A DNA stretch of 32,022 nucleotides from Polyangiaceae bacterium (GCA_029941785.1 JAPYTK010000042.1:1-32022), one strand, 5' to 3'. Counted from the stretch's first letter, positions 14,219 through 25,400 are shown. Notes: generated from the letters alone by a model not told the origin. Numbers and translations: made by a program.

Positions 14219-15966
14219 GATTGGGGGGTGTCGCTGCTCAGGATGACGCGGACGGGGGGGCGGTACCCGGTGACCTCTTCGACCGCTCGGCGCACCGCGC
14301 GGCGGATCATCTCGCGTGCTTGCTCGTCGCTGCTTTTGGCTTCGGTGGCGAGGGCGCGCCTGCCTGCGGCGGTCGCGGTGTGTTCGGTGTCTTCGCCCCC
14401 GGGCACCCCGCTCGTCGTGGCGTGGACCCATTGTGTGGTGCGGTCGACGAACACGATGACCAGGCCGTAACGCGAATTGCGGAGGCGTTCCCGGATGGTC
14501 GCTGCGTCGATGAGCTGTCGGCCGGCGCGAGATACCGAACCAGCTACGACGTCCTCGCCGCGCTTTAGCGGAGCGGCGGCCGATAGTTCAGCGACCCCAC
14601 CGTTTTCGAGGATGAGCATGTCTGCGATCCCGGCGGCTCGCGCCAAGCCGGCGTGCGCTTTCAGATGCATCCTGGTTCCGTGAAGGGGAATGAAGCTCGT
14701 CGGCGCGACGCGCGCGATCACCGCCTTGAGCTCCGCGCGGCAGGCATGACCGGTCGCATGGATCTCCGGCGCATCGATACGGGTGACCAGCTCGACGCCC
14801 TGCCCGAGAAGATCGTCGAGCATGCGGAACACCTCCCGTTCGTTGCCGGGGATGATGCGGCTCGACATCAGCACCGTGTCCCCGGCCTTCAGACGCGTGG
14901 CGGAGTGGGTCCCGCTCGCCAGCCGCCGCATGCTGCCCCGCGGCTCGCCTTGGGTCCCGCTCGCGATGTACAGGACCTCACCGTCTGGCAGCTCCCGAGC
15001 CAGCTCGTGCGAGACGCGAAGCCCATCTGGCCACTGTAGCTCGCCGAGCGTGCGCCCGGCGTCGGCGTGACGATTCACGCTCAGACCCAGCAAGCACACC
15101 TTGCGACCGTGTCGCTGCGCCGCCTCTCCGAGAGCGCGCAGGCGATGGGTGTTCGATGCGAAAACACTGATGAAGACTCGCCCCTCTGCTTTGGCTATCC
15201 GCGCGTCGAGTGCGGCGGCGACATCCTGTTCCTTGTTGCTGAAGCCCGCTCGAAGCACGCCGGTGCTGTCGCTGAGCAGGAGCCTCACGGGACCGAGCTT
15301 GGCGAACACGTCAGCGTCCTGGTCGCCATGGGCGAGCTTGAAATCGCCGGTGTGAAGGATGCGGCCTGCGGAAGTGTCGAAACAAAGCGCGTAGGCTTGC
15401 GCGATGGAGTGGGCCACCGGGATCGGCGTGACCGTCCACCCGGCGACCACCTGACTCTTGTTGGGCTCGAGCACCGCAAGTCGGTAACGATCCGCTGCGA
15501 TTTGCGCCTCGATCAGCCGTGCCTGCGCCATCGCGAGGGCGTAAGGCGAGCCCCAAATCCGCAGCGGCGACTTCCTGCCGGCCTCGATCAGGGCCTGAAG
15601 CAGGTATCCCAGCGCCCCCACGTGGTCTTCGTGGCCGTGGGTGAGCATCACGGATCCCAATGATTCCGGCTCGCTGAGCACGTAATCAAAGCGCGGGTGC
15701 GTAAACTCGACGCCGCCATCGGGCACGCCGAAGCGCACACCGCAGTCGATCATGACCCGCCGAACCCGATTCTGACCGCCGCCGCTCGCCTCGGCCGCGA
15801 CAAAACGCTCGTCATCGCGCTCCAGCAGGGTGCAGTTTTGGCCGATTTCGCCGAATCCCCCGAGCGCGAGCAAACGAACGCCACCTCGAGAGCCGCCGCC
15901 ACGCGAATGACCGCCGTCAGGCCCGTCGTCGCTCGTGGCGATCTCGTTGTACGAGCGCTCGGTCAT
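14215..15966 (-). CDS. rnj: Ribonuclease J
   Basis: A protein of 583 residues with metallo-beta-lactamase/beta-CASP layout. The zinc-binding HGHEDH is at 110-115, followed by VAHSI (H186), TGDFK (D208), the beta-CASP segment, HATGHA (where HxSGHA is usual) and FIPLHGT, and then the extra C-terminal domain of RNase J enzymes (GLVIVFVDR, REMIRRAVRRAVEE). RNase J is an endo- and 5'-3' exoribonuclease for RNA turnover and rRNA processing. Compared with the family there is a Gly-rich N-terminus of about 28 residues and an insert between NCTLLE and VMIDCG. ATG 15966 is preceded by GGTGGTGGC. It is the first gene of a two-gene unit with the CHAD gene. Confidence 0.93.
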   Translation of the reverse strand: MTERSYNEIATSDDGPDGGHSRGGGSRGGVRLLALGGFGEIGQNCTLLERDDERFVAAEASGGGQNRVRRVMIDCGVRFGVPDGGVEFTHPRFDYVLSEPESLGSVMLTHGHEDHVGALGYLLQALIEAGRKSPLRIWGSPYALAMAQARLIEAQIAADRYRLAVLEPNKSQVVAGWTVTPIPVAHSIAQAYALCFDTSAGRILHTGDFKLAHGDQDADVFAKLGPVRLLLSDSTGVLRAGFSNKEQDVAAALDARIAKAEGRVFISVFASNTHRLRALGEAAQRHGRKVCLLGLSVNRHADAGRTLGELQWPDGLRVSHELARELPDGEVLYIASGTQGEPRGSMRRLASGTHSATRLKAGDTVLMSSRIIPGNEREVFRMLDDLLGQGVELVTRIDAPEIHATGHACRAELKAVIARVAPTSFIPLHGTRMHLKAHAGLARAAGIADMLILENGGVAELSAAAPLKRGEDVVAGSVSRAGRQLIDAATIRERLRNSRYGLVIVFVDRTTQWVHATTSGVPGGEDTEHTATAAGRRALATEAKSSDEQAREMIRRAVRRAVEEVTGYRPPVRVILSSDTPQS

Positions 15967-16872
15967 GCCACCACCATGGCGCGGGCTCGGGTTGGTGTCA
16001 CCACCGGCTTTTCCATTCGCGGTGGCCAGCCGGCAGAAATTGAAAAAACCTCCCCGAAAAATTAATTTTGCGCGCGCAACATGCCTCGCGAAGCGCTTCT
16101 ACAAATGGTTCATTGTGAAAAAGTTGTTAATAATCTGCGCAGTTGTTCCGGGAAACCGGTGTCTAGTCATCAACTGTTCAGTGCTAAGTTGTGCACAAAA
16201 AAAGATCTCAATTGTTTCCAATAAGTTGGCCCGTTGGCGATTTTTTTCGTTTGCTCAACCACTAGACATTGGGGTAGTCATTGAAGCTCCCTTCGACACC
16301 AAATTCGAAACGCGCTTACCAACCATGCAGCTCACGTACGCCCACCGACAAGGTCCGTTATCTGAACGGATGGGGAGTAAAATCCTCGGTGCCGCGGCGC
16401 GTCATATTAGTGCGTTCGGCCAGTTCTCGGCCGAGCAGCAGCACCTGCACGGCGCCAATCTCCAACGCCGGCTCCTCGAAGGGCGTGACGCGACCGATTT
16501 TCGGCGCACGCTGTAGGACAATCAATCACTGCATCCCACAAATGTGCACCTGCCGGTGCCACATGTCGGGGTTGTTTGTGCTCAGTCAGCCACTGAGTAC
16601 GGCTTGCAAGTTTCATTTTTCGATCATGTCTCATCTTAACTTACGAATCATTCGCGCGAGCAACACGCGAGCAGCGCTCAGGGGATCGGTCCCGTTGGTG
16701 TCCAGAACATCAGCGGGCCATGAGCGAACGGATGACTCGATCGAAACCGGTGCAGGGTGGAATATGGGATCTGGGGGGATTCCAAAAGGCGTTCAAATCA
16801 TAGTGGGTACGGGTCACCCGACGAGGTGACCTCGAGGTCGGTCAGGCCAACGAATTCGGGGAATAATAGAAA
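15967..16872 (+). promoter_or_regulatory. AT-richer intergenic region with structured nrdJ leader
   Basis: These 906 bases separate the RNase J start (minus) and the nrdJ start (plus) and hold no convincing gene. The segment 16040-16300 looks much richer in A/T than its surroundings and has perfect palindromes at 16068-16079 (TTGCGCGCGCAA) and 16189-16198 (TTGTGCACAA). Nearer nrdJ, three hairpins can be drawn. At 16542-16564, ATGTGCACC pairs with GGTGC-C-ACAT around a 4-base loop with one bulge. At 16581-16597, CTCAGT pairs with ACTGAG. At 16812-16831, GGTCACC pairs with GGTGACC. The last is about 40 bases before the nrdJ ATG, whose weak ribosome site GGGGAA lies about 10 bases upstream. I could not place a promoter, an NrdR box pair or a known riboswitch with confidence. 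Confidence 0.4.
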
Positions 16873-19800
16873 ATGGCGCAGGCAAACATCGTAAAAGCTG
16901 GCATTCTCAAGGGCGTAACGGACACGAACTCCGATACGACCATGGCGGAAGACAAGGCGACGGAGACGAACATGATCGACGGCACGGCAACCGGCCCGGG
17001 GCCTGCTAGCAAGACGAGGAGCAAACGACGCCGTCGGCCGCAGCGCCCGCGCGGTTTGCGATTCGAGCGGAAGGTCACTGCCAAAGGAACCGATCCGCTC
17101 GATGACGTGACCTACGAGCGCCGGACGAGCGTCATCACCAACCCCGACGGTTCGGTCGTCTTCAAGATGGAGGGTGCCGAGATCCCTGCGGATTGGTCCC
17201 AGCTCGCGACCGACATCGTCGTGTCGAAGTACTACCGCAAGGCCGGCTTGTACGGTGACAAGAACCACGGCGAGACGAGCGTGCGGCAGGTGGTCTATCG
17301 CATTGCGCACACGATCCGCGAGGCGGGCGAGCGCTTCGGCGGCTATTTTGCCAGTCGCGAAGATGCCGATGCCTTCGAGGCGGAGCTGAGCTTCTTTTTG
17401 GTCAATCAATACGGCGCGTTCAATTCGCCGGTGTGGTTCAACTGCGGCCTGTGGCACGAGTACGAGATCAAGGGTAGCGGCGGCAACATGGCGTGGTCGG
17501 AGGGGAGCAAGGCCGACAGCCCCGAGGAGATCTTCGAGATCGACAATGCCTACGAGCGTCCCCAGTGTTCCGCTTGTTTCATCCAGACGGTTCAGGACGA
17601 CCTCATGTCGATCTACGACCTGGTCAAGCACGAGGCGCGACTGTTCAAGTACGGCTCGGGCACGGGAACGAACTTCAGCTCGATTCGTGGCAAACAAGAG
17701 AAGCTATCGGGTGGCGGCACGAGTTCGGGCTTGATGAGCTTTCTCGAGGTGCTCGACCGAGCGGCGGGCGCGACGAAGAGCGGTGGAACGACGCGCCGGG
17801 CGGCCAAGATGGTCTGCCTCGACATGGATCACCCTGAAATCGAAGACTTCATCAATTGGAAGGTGCGCGAAGAGAAGAAGGCCAAGGCGCTGATCGCAGC
17901 GGGTTATTCCTCGGACTTCAACGGCGACGCCTATCACACCGTGAGCGGACAGAACTCGAACAACTCCGTGCGCGTCTCGGACGAGTTCATGCGTGCCGCC
18001 CTGCTCGATCAAGGCGGAGCGACGCCGCCTGCCCCCAACGCCTCAGGTGTGCAGCCAAGTGCGCAGTGGCATACGCGTGCCCGTACCACGGGCGAGATCG
18101 TCAACACCTACAGCGCCAAGGAGCTGTGGCATCAGGTCGCCGACGCCGCCTGGACCTGCGCCGATCCGGGGCTGCAGTACGACACCACGATCAATCGTTG
18201 GCACACGTGCCCGAACACCGACCGCATTCGCGCGTCAAACCCCTGTTCGGAGTACATGTTCATCGATGACAGCGCTTGTAACCTGGCGAGTCTCAATCTG
18301 ACGAAGTACTTGACCGAGAACGACGCCACCGGCGAGCTGTCCTTCGACATCGACAAATACCGTCACGCGGCCCGCGTGTTCTTCACCGCCCAGGAAATTC
18401 TGGTCGATCTGTCGAGCTATCCCAATCGCAAGATCGCGAAGAATTCTCACGACTACCGTCCTCTCGGTCTCGGCTATGCCAACCTCGGCACGCTTCTGAT
18501 GCGTCTCGGGTTGGCCTACGACTCCGACGGCGGTCGGGCGGTCGCCGCGGCGCTCACGGGCATACTGTGTGGCAAGGCCTACGCGACCTCCGCCGAAATG
18601 GCTGGCACCAAGGGCAGCTTCGCTGGTTATGCCAAGAACGCCGAGCCGATGTTGCGCGTGATGGGCATGCATCGTGATGCGGCTTACGCCATCGATCGAG
18701 ACAACTGTCCCGAGGGTCTGTGGCGAGCAGCGTGCCAAGACTGGGACGAGGCGTACGAGCTCGGAAAGAAGAATGGTTTCCGTAACGCGCAGGCGACGGT
18801 TCTCGCGCCGACCGGCACCATCGGCTTGCTGATGGATTGCGACACGACCGGCGTTGAGCCTGACTTCGCGCTGGTGAAATTCAAGAAGCTGGCCGGCGGC
18901 GGTTACTTCAAGATCGTCAACCAGTCCGTTCCTGCGGCGCTCCAGGGCCTCGGGTACGCCAAGCACCAGATCCAAGAGATCGTGGCGTATGTCTCGGGCA
19001 CCAATACATTGTTGGCGGCACCACACATCAACCGCGCGAAGCTGATCGGTCTCGGGCTGACGGCCGAAGAACTCAACAAGGTCGAAGAAGCGCTTCCGAG
19101 CGTGTTCGATCTGGGACAGGGCTTTGCTCCGTGGGTCATTGGCGAGGAGGCCTATGTGCGTCTCGGCGTTCCCGGCTACTCCGCAGATGGTAGCGCTACG
19201 GGCAAGCGGGGTGATCTCCTGCGCCACCTCGGGTTCAGCGCAGAGGTCATTCAAGAGGCGAGCGATGTCATCGTTGGTCACATGACCATCGAGGGCGCGC
19301 CCCATCTCGATCCGGCGCATCTGCCGATCTTCGATTGCGCGAACCGATGCGGCCGTCTCGGCGAGCGATTCATCGAGCCCATGGCTCACGTGAAGATGAT
19401 GGGCGCGGTGCAGCCTTTCCTCAGCGGCGCGATCTCCAAGACCGTCAACATGCCGAACGAGGCGACGGTTGAAGAAGTGGCTGCGATCTACGAAGAAGGC
19501 TGGCGCCTCGGTCTCAAAGCGGTGGCTTTGTACCGCGATGGTTGCAAGGCATCGCAGCCGCTGTCAGCGAAGTCCGACAAGGACGACCAAGACACGGCCA
19601 CGGAGGTAAAGACCGAGGCTGTGGAGGCGACGGTGGCGACGCCAGCGCCGGAGGTTCCCCAGATCCACCCGACGGGTGTGAGGGTGCGCTTGCCTCGTAA
19701 ACGTACGGGTTTCACGCAGGAGGCACGCGTGGGCGGACACAAGATCTTCCTTCGCACCGGCGAATACATCGACGGGACCTTGGGCGAACTGTTCATCGAC

Positions 19801-20301
19801 ATGCACAAAGAAGGGGCGGCCTTCCGCTCGCTGATGAACTGCTTTGCGATGGCGGTCTCGGTTGGCCTTCAATACGGCGTGCCGCTGTCGACCTATGTCG
19901 AGCAGTTCACGTTCACTCGTTTCGAGCCGCAAGGCCCGGTCGACGGTCACGACAACATCAAGTTCGCGACCTCCATTGTCGATTACATGTTCCGCGTTCT
20001 CGGCGTCGAGTACCTCGAGCGCTACGACTTGGCTCATGTGCCTCCGACGCCCCCGACCATTCAGGATCCGTCCGAGACACGCGCGGAACAAGAAGCCGCA
20101 GTCGTGGAGACGGCTGTTGCCCAGGTGATCTCACCGTCCGCCAACTACCGCCAGGATGAGGCGGGCACCAGTGGTCTGGACGCGCAGCTCGACGAGATGA
20201 TGGGCGATGCACCGGTGTGCGACGGCTGTGGTCACATCACGGTGCGCAATGGTGCTTGTTACAGGTGCCTGAATTGCGGTAACTCGCTCGGCTGTAGCTG
20301 A
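16873..20301 (+). CDS. nrdJ: Adenosylcobalamin-dependent (class II) ribonucleoside-diphosphate reductase
   Basis: A protein of 1142 residues, normal for long class II enzymes. It makes deoxynucleotides using a cobalamin-derived radical and needs neither oxygen nor a second subunit. Visible signatures are the redox Cys in QCSACFIQ (about C235), the finger-loop motif NPCSE at 456-460 (N456, C458 as thiyl-radical site, E460), its redox partner in [12 protein letters not shown] (C469), and [21 protein letters not shown]-terminal to about 930 is a TSCPD-type module ([20 protein letters not shown]), and the end is Cys-rich ([16 protein letters not shown]) for thiol reduction. The N-terminal 65 residues are unusual, Thr/Asp-rich then basic ([16 protein letters not shown]). 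ATG 16942 is a possible later start. Confidence 0.95.
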   Translation: MAQANIVKAGILKGVTDTNSDTTMAEDKATETNMIDGTATGPGPASKTRSKRRRRPQRPRGLRFERKVTAKGTDPLDDVTYERRTSVITNPDGSVVFKMEGAEIPADWSQLATDIVVSKYYRKAGLYGDKNHGETSVRQVVYRIAHTIREAGERFGGYFASREDADAFEAELSFFLVNQYGAFNSPVWFNCGLWHEYEIKGSGGNMAWSEGSKADSPEEIFEIDNAYERPQCSACFIQTVQDDLMSIYDLVKHEARLFKYGSGTGTNFSSIRGKQEKLSGGGTSSGLMSFLEVLDRAAGATKSGGTTRRAAKMVCLDMDHPEIEDFINWKVREEKKAKALIAAGYSSDFNGDAYHTVSGQNSNNSVRVSDEFMRAALLDQGGATPPAPNASGVQPSAQWHTRARTTGEIVNTYSAKELWHQVADAAWTCADPGLQYDTTINRWHTCPNTDRIRASNPCSEYMFIDDSACNLASLNLTKYLTENDATGELSFDIDKYRHAARVFFTAQEILVDLSSYPNRKIAKNSHDYRPLGLGYANLGTLLMRLGLAYDSDGGRAVAAALTGILCGKAYATSAEMAGTKGSFAGYAKNAEPMLRVMGMHRDAAYAIDRDNCPEGLWRAACQDWDEAYELGKKNGFRNAQATVLAPTGTIGLLMDCDTTGVEPDFALVKFKKLAGGGYFKIVNQSVPAALQGLGYAKHQIQEIVAYVSGTNTLLAAPHINRAKLIGLGLTAEELNKVEEALPSVFDLGQGFAPWVIGEEAYVRLGVPGYSADGSATGKRGDLLRHLGFSAEVIQEASDVIVGHMTIEGAPHLDPAHLPIFDCANRCGRLGERFIEPMAHVKMMGAVQPFLSGAISKTVNMPNEATVEEVAAIYEEGWRLGLKAVALYRDGCKASQPLSAKSDKDDQDTATEVKTEAVEATVATPAPEVPQIHPTGVRVRLPRKRTGFTQEARVGGHKIFLRTGEYIDGTLGELFIDMHKEGAAFRSLMNCFAMAVSVGLQYGVPLSTYVEQFTFTRFEPQGPVDGHDNIKFATSIVDYMFRVLGVEYLERYDLAHVPPTPPTIQDPSETRAEQEAAVVETAVAQVISPSANYRQDEAGTSGLDAQLDEMMGDAPVCDGCGHITVRNGACYRCLNCGNSLGCS

Positions 20302-20316
20302 GGCTGCGGGGGGGGG

Positions 20317-20357
20317 CCCGCTTCAGGGCGCCCGCTTCAGGGCGTCCGCTTCAGGGA
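20317..20357. repeat. 14-bp tandem repeat, three copies, at a convergent gene junction
   Basis: CCCGCTTCAGGGCG at 20317-20330 is repeated exactly at 20331-20344 and with one change at 20345-20357. It follows a run of G at 20308-20316, so a GCGGG...CCCGC stem is possible. The third copy contains the alanine racemase stop codon (20351-20353). It lies between the ends of nrdJ and alr and could contribute to termination on both strands, but there is no U-tract. Confidence 0.6.
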
Positions 20358-21655
20358 TTGCGATAGAATCGCGGTACGCGCCGCGAGATGCTCGTGAGAC
20401 ATTCCCAGCTGATGCTGCCGGCGTGGTTGGCGAGTTCGTCGGCGCTGATCGCGTCGGTGCCCAGTCGCCCCGTCTGCTCACCGAGGATGACCACTTCGTC
20501 TCGTAGGCTCACCCCCTCGATGTCGGTGACGTCTACCATCGTCAGGTCCATCGAAACGGTGCCCACGATCGGGGCGCGTCTGCCGCAGACGAGCACTTCG
20601 CCGCCGCCTGACATCGTGCGGCTCATGCCGTCCGCGTAGCCCATCGGGAGCGTGGCGATACGGCTCGGGCGGGAGGCTCTCCAGGTGTGTCCGTAGCCGA
20701 CCGCTTCGCCAACCGCGATGTTGCGCACGGCGACGATTTCACTGAGCACGCGCATGGCGGGCTTGAGATTGGGTTGGCGGATCTGCGGAGCCTGGTGGGC
20801 AGGGCAGGGGTGCACGCCGAACAGGCCCAGTCCGGGGCGCACGAGGTCGAGTTGCGACTCCGGCAGGCGTAACATCGCCGCGGTGTTGGCCGCGTGACGC
20901 CACGTTGGACTGAAGCCTGCGGCGCGCACGGTTTCTTCCGCATGGCCAAAGCGCTCGAGCTGCGTTTGCGTGACCGAGAGGGAGTCGGCGTCGGCGCAAG
21001 CGAGATGCGTCATCAGCCCATCGACATGTAATTCGCGGGCCTTCTGTAGCGTGGCCAGGACCTCACCGAGTCCTTCTGGGCGCACGCCGAGCCGACCCAT
21101 ACCGGTGTCGATCTTGAGATGAACGGGGTAAGGCTCGGTCGATCGCGAGCCATGCTCGGCCAGGAAGCGCACCGCCCGGGCCAGGGAGTCGATCTGGGAG
21201 GCTTCGTAGACGACTGGCGTCAGCCGGTGTTCGATCAGGGCATCCAAGCCGTCGCGGTGCCGCCCGTAGTAGCCGCCCATCACGAGAATGGGCACGGTGA
21301 TCCCGGCCTCACGCAGCTCGATTCCCTCTTCGAGAAGTGCGACGCAAATCCCGTCCACCCGCGCTTGCTGAAGCGCAGTCGCAATGTTGCGCGCACCGTG
21401 ACCGTAGCCGTCCGCCTTGATCACCGCCCAGAGCTTGGCCCCACTCGATTTCAGGCAGGCGGTCAACTCGTGGAGGTTATGCCGAACCCGAGCCAGATCA
21501 ATTTCCGCGCGGGTGACGCGGGCGGCTTCTGCGGGGGCCGCACGCGGAGGTCTGAGAACGCGTAGCGCGGCATCGTGTTGTGACGAGTCGGTGGTCGCCT
21601 GAGACTCCACCGTCGCCGAATCGTCTGCCGAAGAGTGCATGTCCGCCTGTTTCAT
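20351..21655 (-). CDS. alr: Alanine racemase
   Basis: A protein of 434 residues with the two-domain fold III PLP racemase layout. The PLP lysine is K80 in AVIKADGYGHG, followed by LKIDTGMGRLGV, LDLVRPGLGLFGV, the GYGHTWRA segment, GYADGMSR and GTVSMDLTMVDVTD of the C-terminal domain, and WECLTSISRRVPRFY at the end. It interconverts L- and D-alanine for peptidoglycan. About 45 residues at the N-terminus (MKQADMHSSADDSATVESQA onward) are Ser/Asp-rich and absent from most relatives. ATG 21640, with AGGCGGAC just before it, is a possible alternative start that shortens this extension by 5 residues. It is convergent with nrdJ and 91 bases from the isomerase gene upstream on the same strand. Confidence 0.95.
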   Translation of the reverse strand: MKQADMHSSADDSATVESQATTDSSQHDAALRVLRPPRAAPAEAARVTRAEIDLARVRHNLHELTACLKSSGAKLWAVIKADGYGHGARNIATALQQARVDGICVALLEEGIELREAGITVPILVMGGYYGRHRDGLDALIEHRLTPVVYEASQIDSLARAVRFLAEHGSRSTEPYPVHLKIDTGMGRLGVRPEGLGEVLATLQKARELHVDGLMTHLACADADSLSVTQTQLERFGHAEETVRAAGFSPTWRHAANTAAMLRLPESQLDLVRPGLGLFGVHPCPAHQAPQIRQPNLKPAMRVLSEIVAVRNIAVGEAVGYGHTWRASRPSRIATLPMGYADGMSRTMSGGGEVLVCGRRAPIVGTVSMDLTMVDVTDIEGVSLRDEVVILGEQTGRLGTDAISADELANHAGSISWECLTSISRRVPRFYRNP

Positions 21656-21746
21656 CGATTATCCGAATGCCATCGTGTCGGCAAACATTCCCGAAGGACG
21701 GCCAAACAATCCGACCGGGCGCAAGACATATCGAGGGTGAGCGCGC

Positions 21747-22319
21747 CTACTGGCGGTAGATCTCAATTCGCTCGATCTCAATGGCCCGGCTGGGGCGCCC
21801 CTTGTCACCGGTTGGTACGTCCGCGATATCTTTGATTGCGTCGTGACCAGATGTCACCAGTCCGAAGACCGAGTGCCGCCCGTCCAAGTGTGGAGTGGGC
21901 ACCTCGGTGATGAAGAACTGCGATCCGTTGCTATGCGGCCCAGAATTGGCCATCGACACCACACCGGCACGGCTGTGTCGAAGTTCCTGAACACATTCAT
22001 CGCGGAAGGTGTATCCCGGATCACCCGTACCCCATTCGTCTTCGATGTCTTCGAAGCGGCTCTTCGGATCTCCACCTTGGATCACGAAGTTCCTAATAAT
22101 ACGATGGAATTTTAGACCGTCGTAAAACGGTGTGCCCTTTTTCCCCTCGCCGGTCTTCGGGTCTTTCCAGTCGATGGTACCCATCGCGAGGCCGACGAAA
22201 TTCGCAACGGTCTGCGGGGCGCGCTTTTCCTCAAGCCGTACGGTGATCTCACCGTGGTTTGTGACGATGCGGGCGCAGAGTTGCCCATCGCCGGGTACAT
22301 CAATCGGTGGAAATTTCAT
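21747..22319 (-). CDS. Cyclophilin-type peptidyl-prolyl cis-trans isomerase
   Basis: A protein of 190 residues from ATG 22319, or 196 from ATG 22337; neither has a good ribosome site. Cyclophilin landmarks are in order: APQTVANFVGLA, the active site FHRIIRNFVIQGGDP (F71, H72, R73), MANSGPHSNGSQFFIT with the binding-loop Gln and Phe, and LDGRHSVFGLV. It catalyses proline isomerisation in protein folding. No signal peptide is seen, so a cytoplasmic place is likely. The loop DWKDPKTGEGKKGTPFYDG is normal for the bacterial branch. It is on the same strand as alr and possibly transcribed ahead of it. The 153-base gap to the vWA gene (22320-22472) shows nothing I can name. Confidence 0.93.
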   Translation of the reverse strand: MKFPPIDVPGDGQLCARIVTNHGEITVRLEEKRAPQTVANFVGLAMGTIDWKDPKTGEGKKGTPFYDGLKFHRIIRNFVIQGGDPKSRFEDIEDEWGTGDPGYTFRDECVQELRHSRAGVVSMANSGPHSNGSQFFITEVPTPHLDGRHSVFGLVTSGHDAIKDIADVPTGDKGRPSRAIEIERIEIYRQ

Positions 22320-22472
22320 GCCGCAGGGCGCCATCATAGTCTGACGGATGAGCTTACAACAAGAGCAGACGCTGAATTTACGAAGTATTGTGCGCTGCCA
22401 GAATGTGTTCGCGAACGGATGTATTGTTGATTGTTCTCGGTATCTTAGGAGAGAACGATGGGTTACTTCGCC

Positions 22473-25400
22473 TCACAGGCGCCTCTTCTTACGACGCCGC
22501 TGTAGCAGGATTTCCACCGCCGTGAGCGGTCGACCGGCGGCTCGTCTCGACGACGGCGGCAAACTCATGGCTGGCGCGTCCTTTTGTTGCGGGGGGGGCG
22601 ACGGGGCGGCGGCCGGAGATGGTGGCGAGAGCCTGACCCTTGGCAGAGGAGTGATGGGAGCGGCTTGTGGCTCGACGTTTGCCGAGCTGGCCTGATGGCT
22701 CGGGCGGGAGGTGTTGCTCAGCAGCTTATCGAGTGTTTGTTGCGCCGCGTGCCTTCGCTCCGCTTCTTTCTCGTCTTGGATTTGCGCCGATTCACGAGCT
22801 TGGCCTCGAAGACGCTCGAGCCAGTCGTAGGCCGCTGTCGGGATCGCGAGTCGACGTGCAGCGACCATGAGGAGCATGGCCGCGGCCGCGATGAGGACCA
22901 AGAGCCAAGACACCGAGTCGTAGGCAAAGCGTCGCTTGCCCCGATCGTGAAAGAGTCCGGCCAGGGTGTCGCGTCGTTTGCCACCCGTGAGTGCGCTGAG
23001 GCGATCGAGCATGGCCAGGTCGCTGCCGTTGGGCCTTAGTTCTTCGCCTTTCGACAGGACCGCTCCGCTCGTCGCGACGGCCCGATTGGAGCCGCTGTCT
23101 CGCGCGACAGCGAGGTACGCCCCGGGCCGCGTCAACGGCAGCGTTGCGATGTAGCTGCCACCGCCTGCGGGCTCGAGCGCCACCTCACGTGAAAAACCTC
23201 CTGGTCCGCGAACCGTCGTGAGCAAGCGGCGGAACGATTCGCCTTCGCCGTTTTCGTCCAAGACGTTGGCTCGCAAGAAGAGCTGGCCTCCGACGATCTC
23301 GGACTTGAGATTGACGAGCGAATCGTCGCCGCTGCGGCTCACCGCGCGGGCCGTCTGGGCAATGAGGCGAGAGGCGTCCGACCAGTGGGTCCAAGCTGCG
23401 CCCCACGTCTTCAAATCGCTCGTAAAGACTGCCGCGCGGCCGACGCCGACGGACCACAGGGCGAGAATGGGGTCGTTCTCGGGACCACGAAGGAGTACGT
23501 CGCTGCGGCCCTTCGGAATCGTCACGACATAACCTTCGAGCGGCGGAGCGGCTCCGAAATCAACGCCAGCGATCGCACTTCCGCTGCCGCTCTGCGTGAC
23601 TCGAAAGGACTCCTCGACGATCGCGGATCGGGTCGCTGCGATCGTCTCCTGGGTGAACACTGCAGGGAGTCGGCGCGCGTCTTCGACGATGTAAAACCGC
23701 CCGCCACCCAAACGGGAGAGGGTCTCGAGCTTGCCGGTATCAGGGCCTTGACCGAGAGCCACGCAGCTCGTGGTGATCCGCTTCTGGCGCGCGGCGGTGT
23801 CGACCATCGCCTCGACCGCAGGGGAGATCTTCTCGGCATCCGCGCCATCGGCGAACAGCAGTACGTGCTTCAAATTAACCGACTTTTTCTCGAGCGCTCG
23901 GTACGCTTCCTGTAGCGCGACGTCGACATAGATGCCTCCCCCGCCCGGGGAGACGCCTCGAATGGCTGTCACGATCGCCTTCTTGTCCTTCACCGGTGCG
24001 AGCGCGACACTCCAAATGGGTGCGGTGTCGACGTGCAGGACACCGAGTTGGTCGCCGGTTCCCAACAGCTGAGCCGACCGGGCGGCACCTTCGTTGGCGA
24101 GCTGTAGCTTCGTGTGACCCCCGACGCGCATCCCCATCGAGCCGGAGATGTCGATCGCGATCACCTCGGCGAGGCTGGCTCGCCTCTTGTCTTGCTTCAG
24201 ATCGAAGGAGACCGGGGAGATGGATTCCAGTGGTGTGAGCGCATAACCCCCAGGCCCCATGCTGCGATCGCCACCGATCAACAGCAGGCCGCCTCCAATG
24301 TCTCGGACGTAGCTCGCCAGATCGTGGATCTGCTGCGGATCCAGACTGGCGGCGGGAATGTCCCCCATGACGATGAGGTCGTAGGTCGCCATCGCGGCGA
24401 TGTCGGTGGGAACCGATGGCGTACCCCCCTGGCGCGTCTCGAAGCCGGCCTGCTGAAGCGCGGAGGCAATGAAGTTCGTCTTGCCCGGATCACCGTCGAG
24501 CACGAGTGCTCGGGCAGGTCCTTTCACACGAACGAAGGCGCTCGCTTCGTTGTCCTCGGCGACCGCGTCGAGAGAGGGATCGACGGCGGAGATCTTGACG
24601 TCGTAACGGTGAAGGCCCCCCCGTTTTGCCACTTCGTCGATGCGTAAGACATCTTCCCCTTGCCGAACTTGGGTATGGGCTCGCCGGATCAGCTTGCCAT
24701 CGCGGTAGACGCGCACTTCGATTTTCGTTGCGCGGGGCGAGGCGACCACAAGCCGCATTGGCATCGTCTCGCCCTCGCGGGCTCTCGAAGGGGCATGCAG
24801 CGAGACGATCCGGACGTCGGGTAGAGTGCGTTGCTCGAGCGGGAGCACATCGATGGGTACATCGGCTGCCATGGCGGCGGTCGCGGCGGACATGGCATCG
24901 CCGCGCGTGACCACGCCGTCGGATATGAGGACCACCCGGGGTGAGGCGTCGGTGGGTAGCTCGGCCAAAGCGAGGCGCAAACCCGCCGCGATGTCGGTGC
25001 CGTCGCGCGCAACGCTTGCTTGTTGAGCCGAGGGGGCTTGCCGTTTGGGCCTGAGCGGGTCGAGGATCACCGCGTCAGCGCCGAAAACCACGGTGGCGAT
25101 GAGGTCCTCCTCGCGCATCGAAGCCTCGACCACGAGTCGCTCGGTGCGCAGGCGCTGTTTACTATTGGGCACCAGTTCGATCGACCGGCTGTTGTCGATG
25201 GCCAGAACGACTGCCAGTCGGTCCAGCGGCCGGCCTATCTCGACGTCGCTCGCGGCTCCCGTCGCACACAGCACGATCAGTCCGACCAAGACATCGCTCA
25301 GCGTCTCGCGAAAGCGATGCTGTCGACGGTGATGTCGCGTGAGGCGCCATGTGACCAGCACCATGGCGCCGAAGCCGAGCCACAGCGTCCAATGACGCGC

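Noticed and set aside
16165-16185. CAACTGTTCAGTG resembling a myxobacterial LexA box
   Set aside because: Only the GTTCAG half matches well; several positions of the other half disagree with the site as I remember it.
16040-16300. AT-rich stretch as a replication origin
   Set aside because: No cluster of proper DnaA boxes is visible and no dnaA, dnaN or parAB genes are near; the TTGTGCACA match is a single imperfect one.
15935-16516. Plus-strand open frame of 193 codons before nrdJ
   Set aside because: It begins inside the RNase J gene on the opposite strand, has no ribosome site and crosses AT-rich sequence with changing composition.
16581-16640. GCCACTG at 16589 in the nrdJ leader, as in cobalamin riboswitches
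   Set aside because: The B12-box and the GGGAAGG element that should follow are absent, and the heptamer is explained by the local hairpin CTCAGT/ACTGAG.
16798-17697. Minus-strand open frame of 299 codons over the start of nrdJ
   Set aside because: It is antisense to conserved NrdJ sequence and has no recognisable domain or ribosome site.
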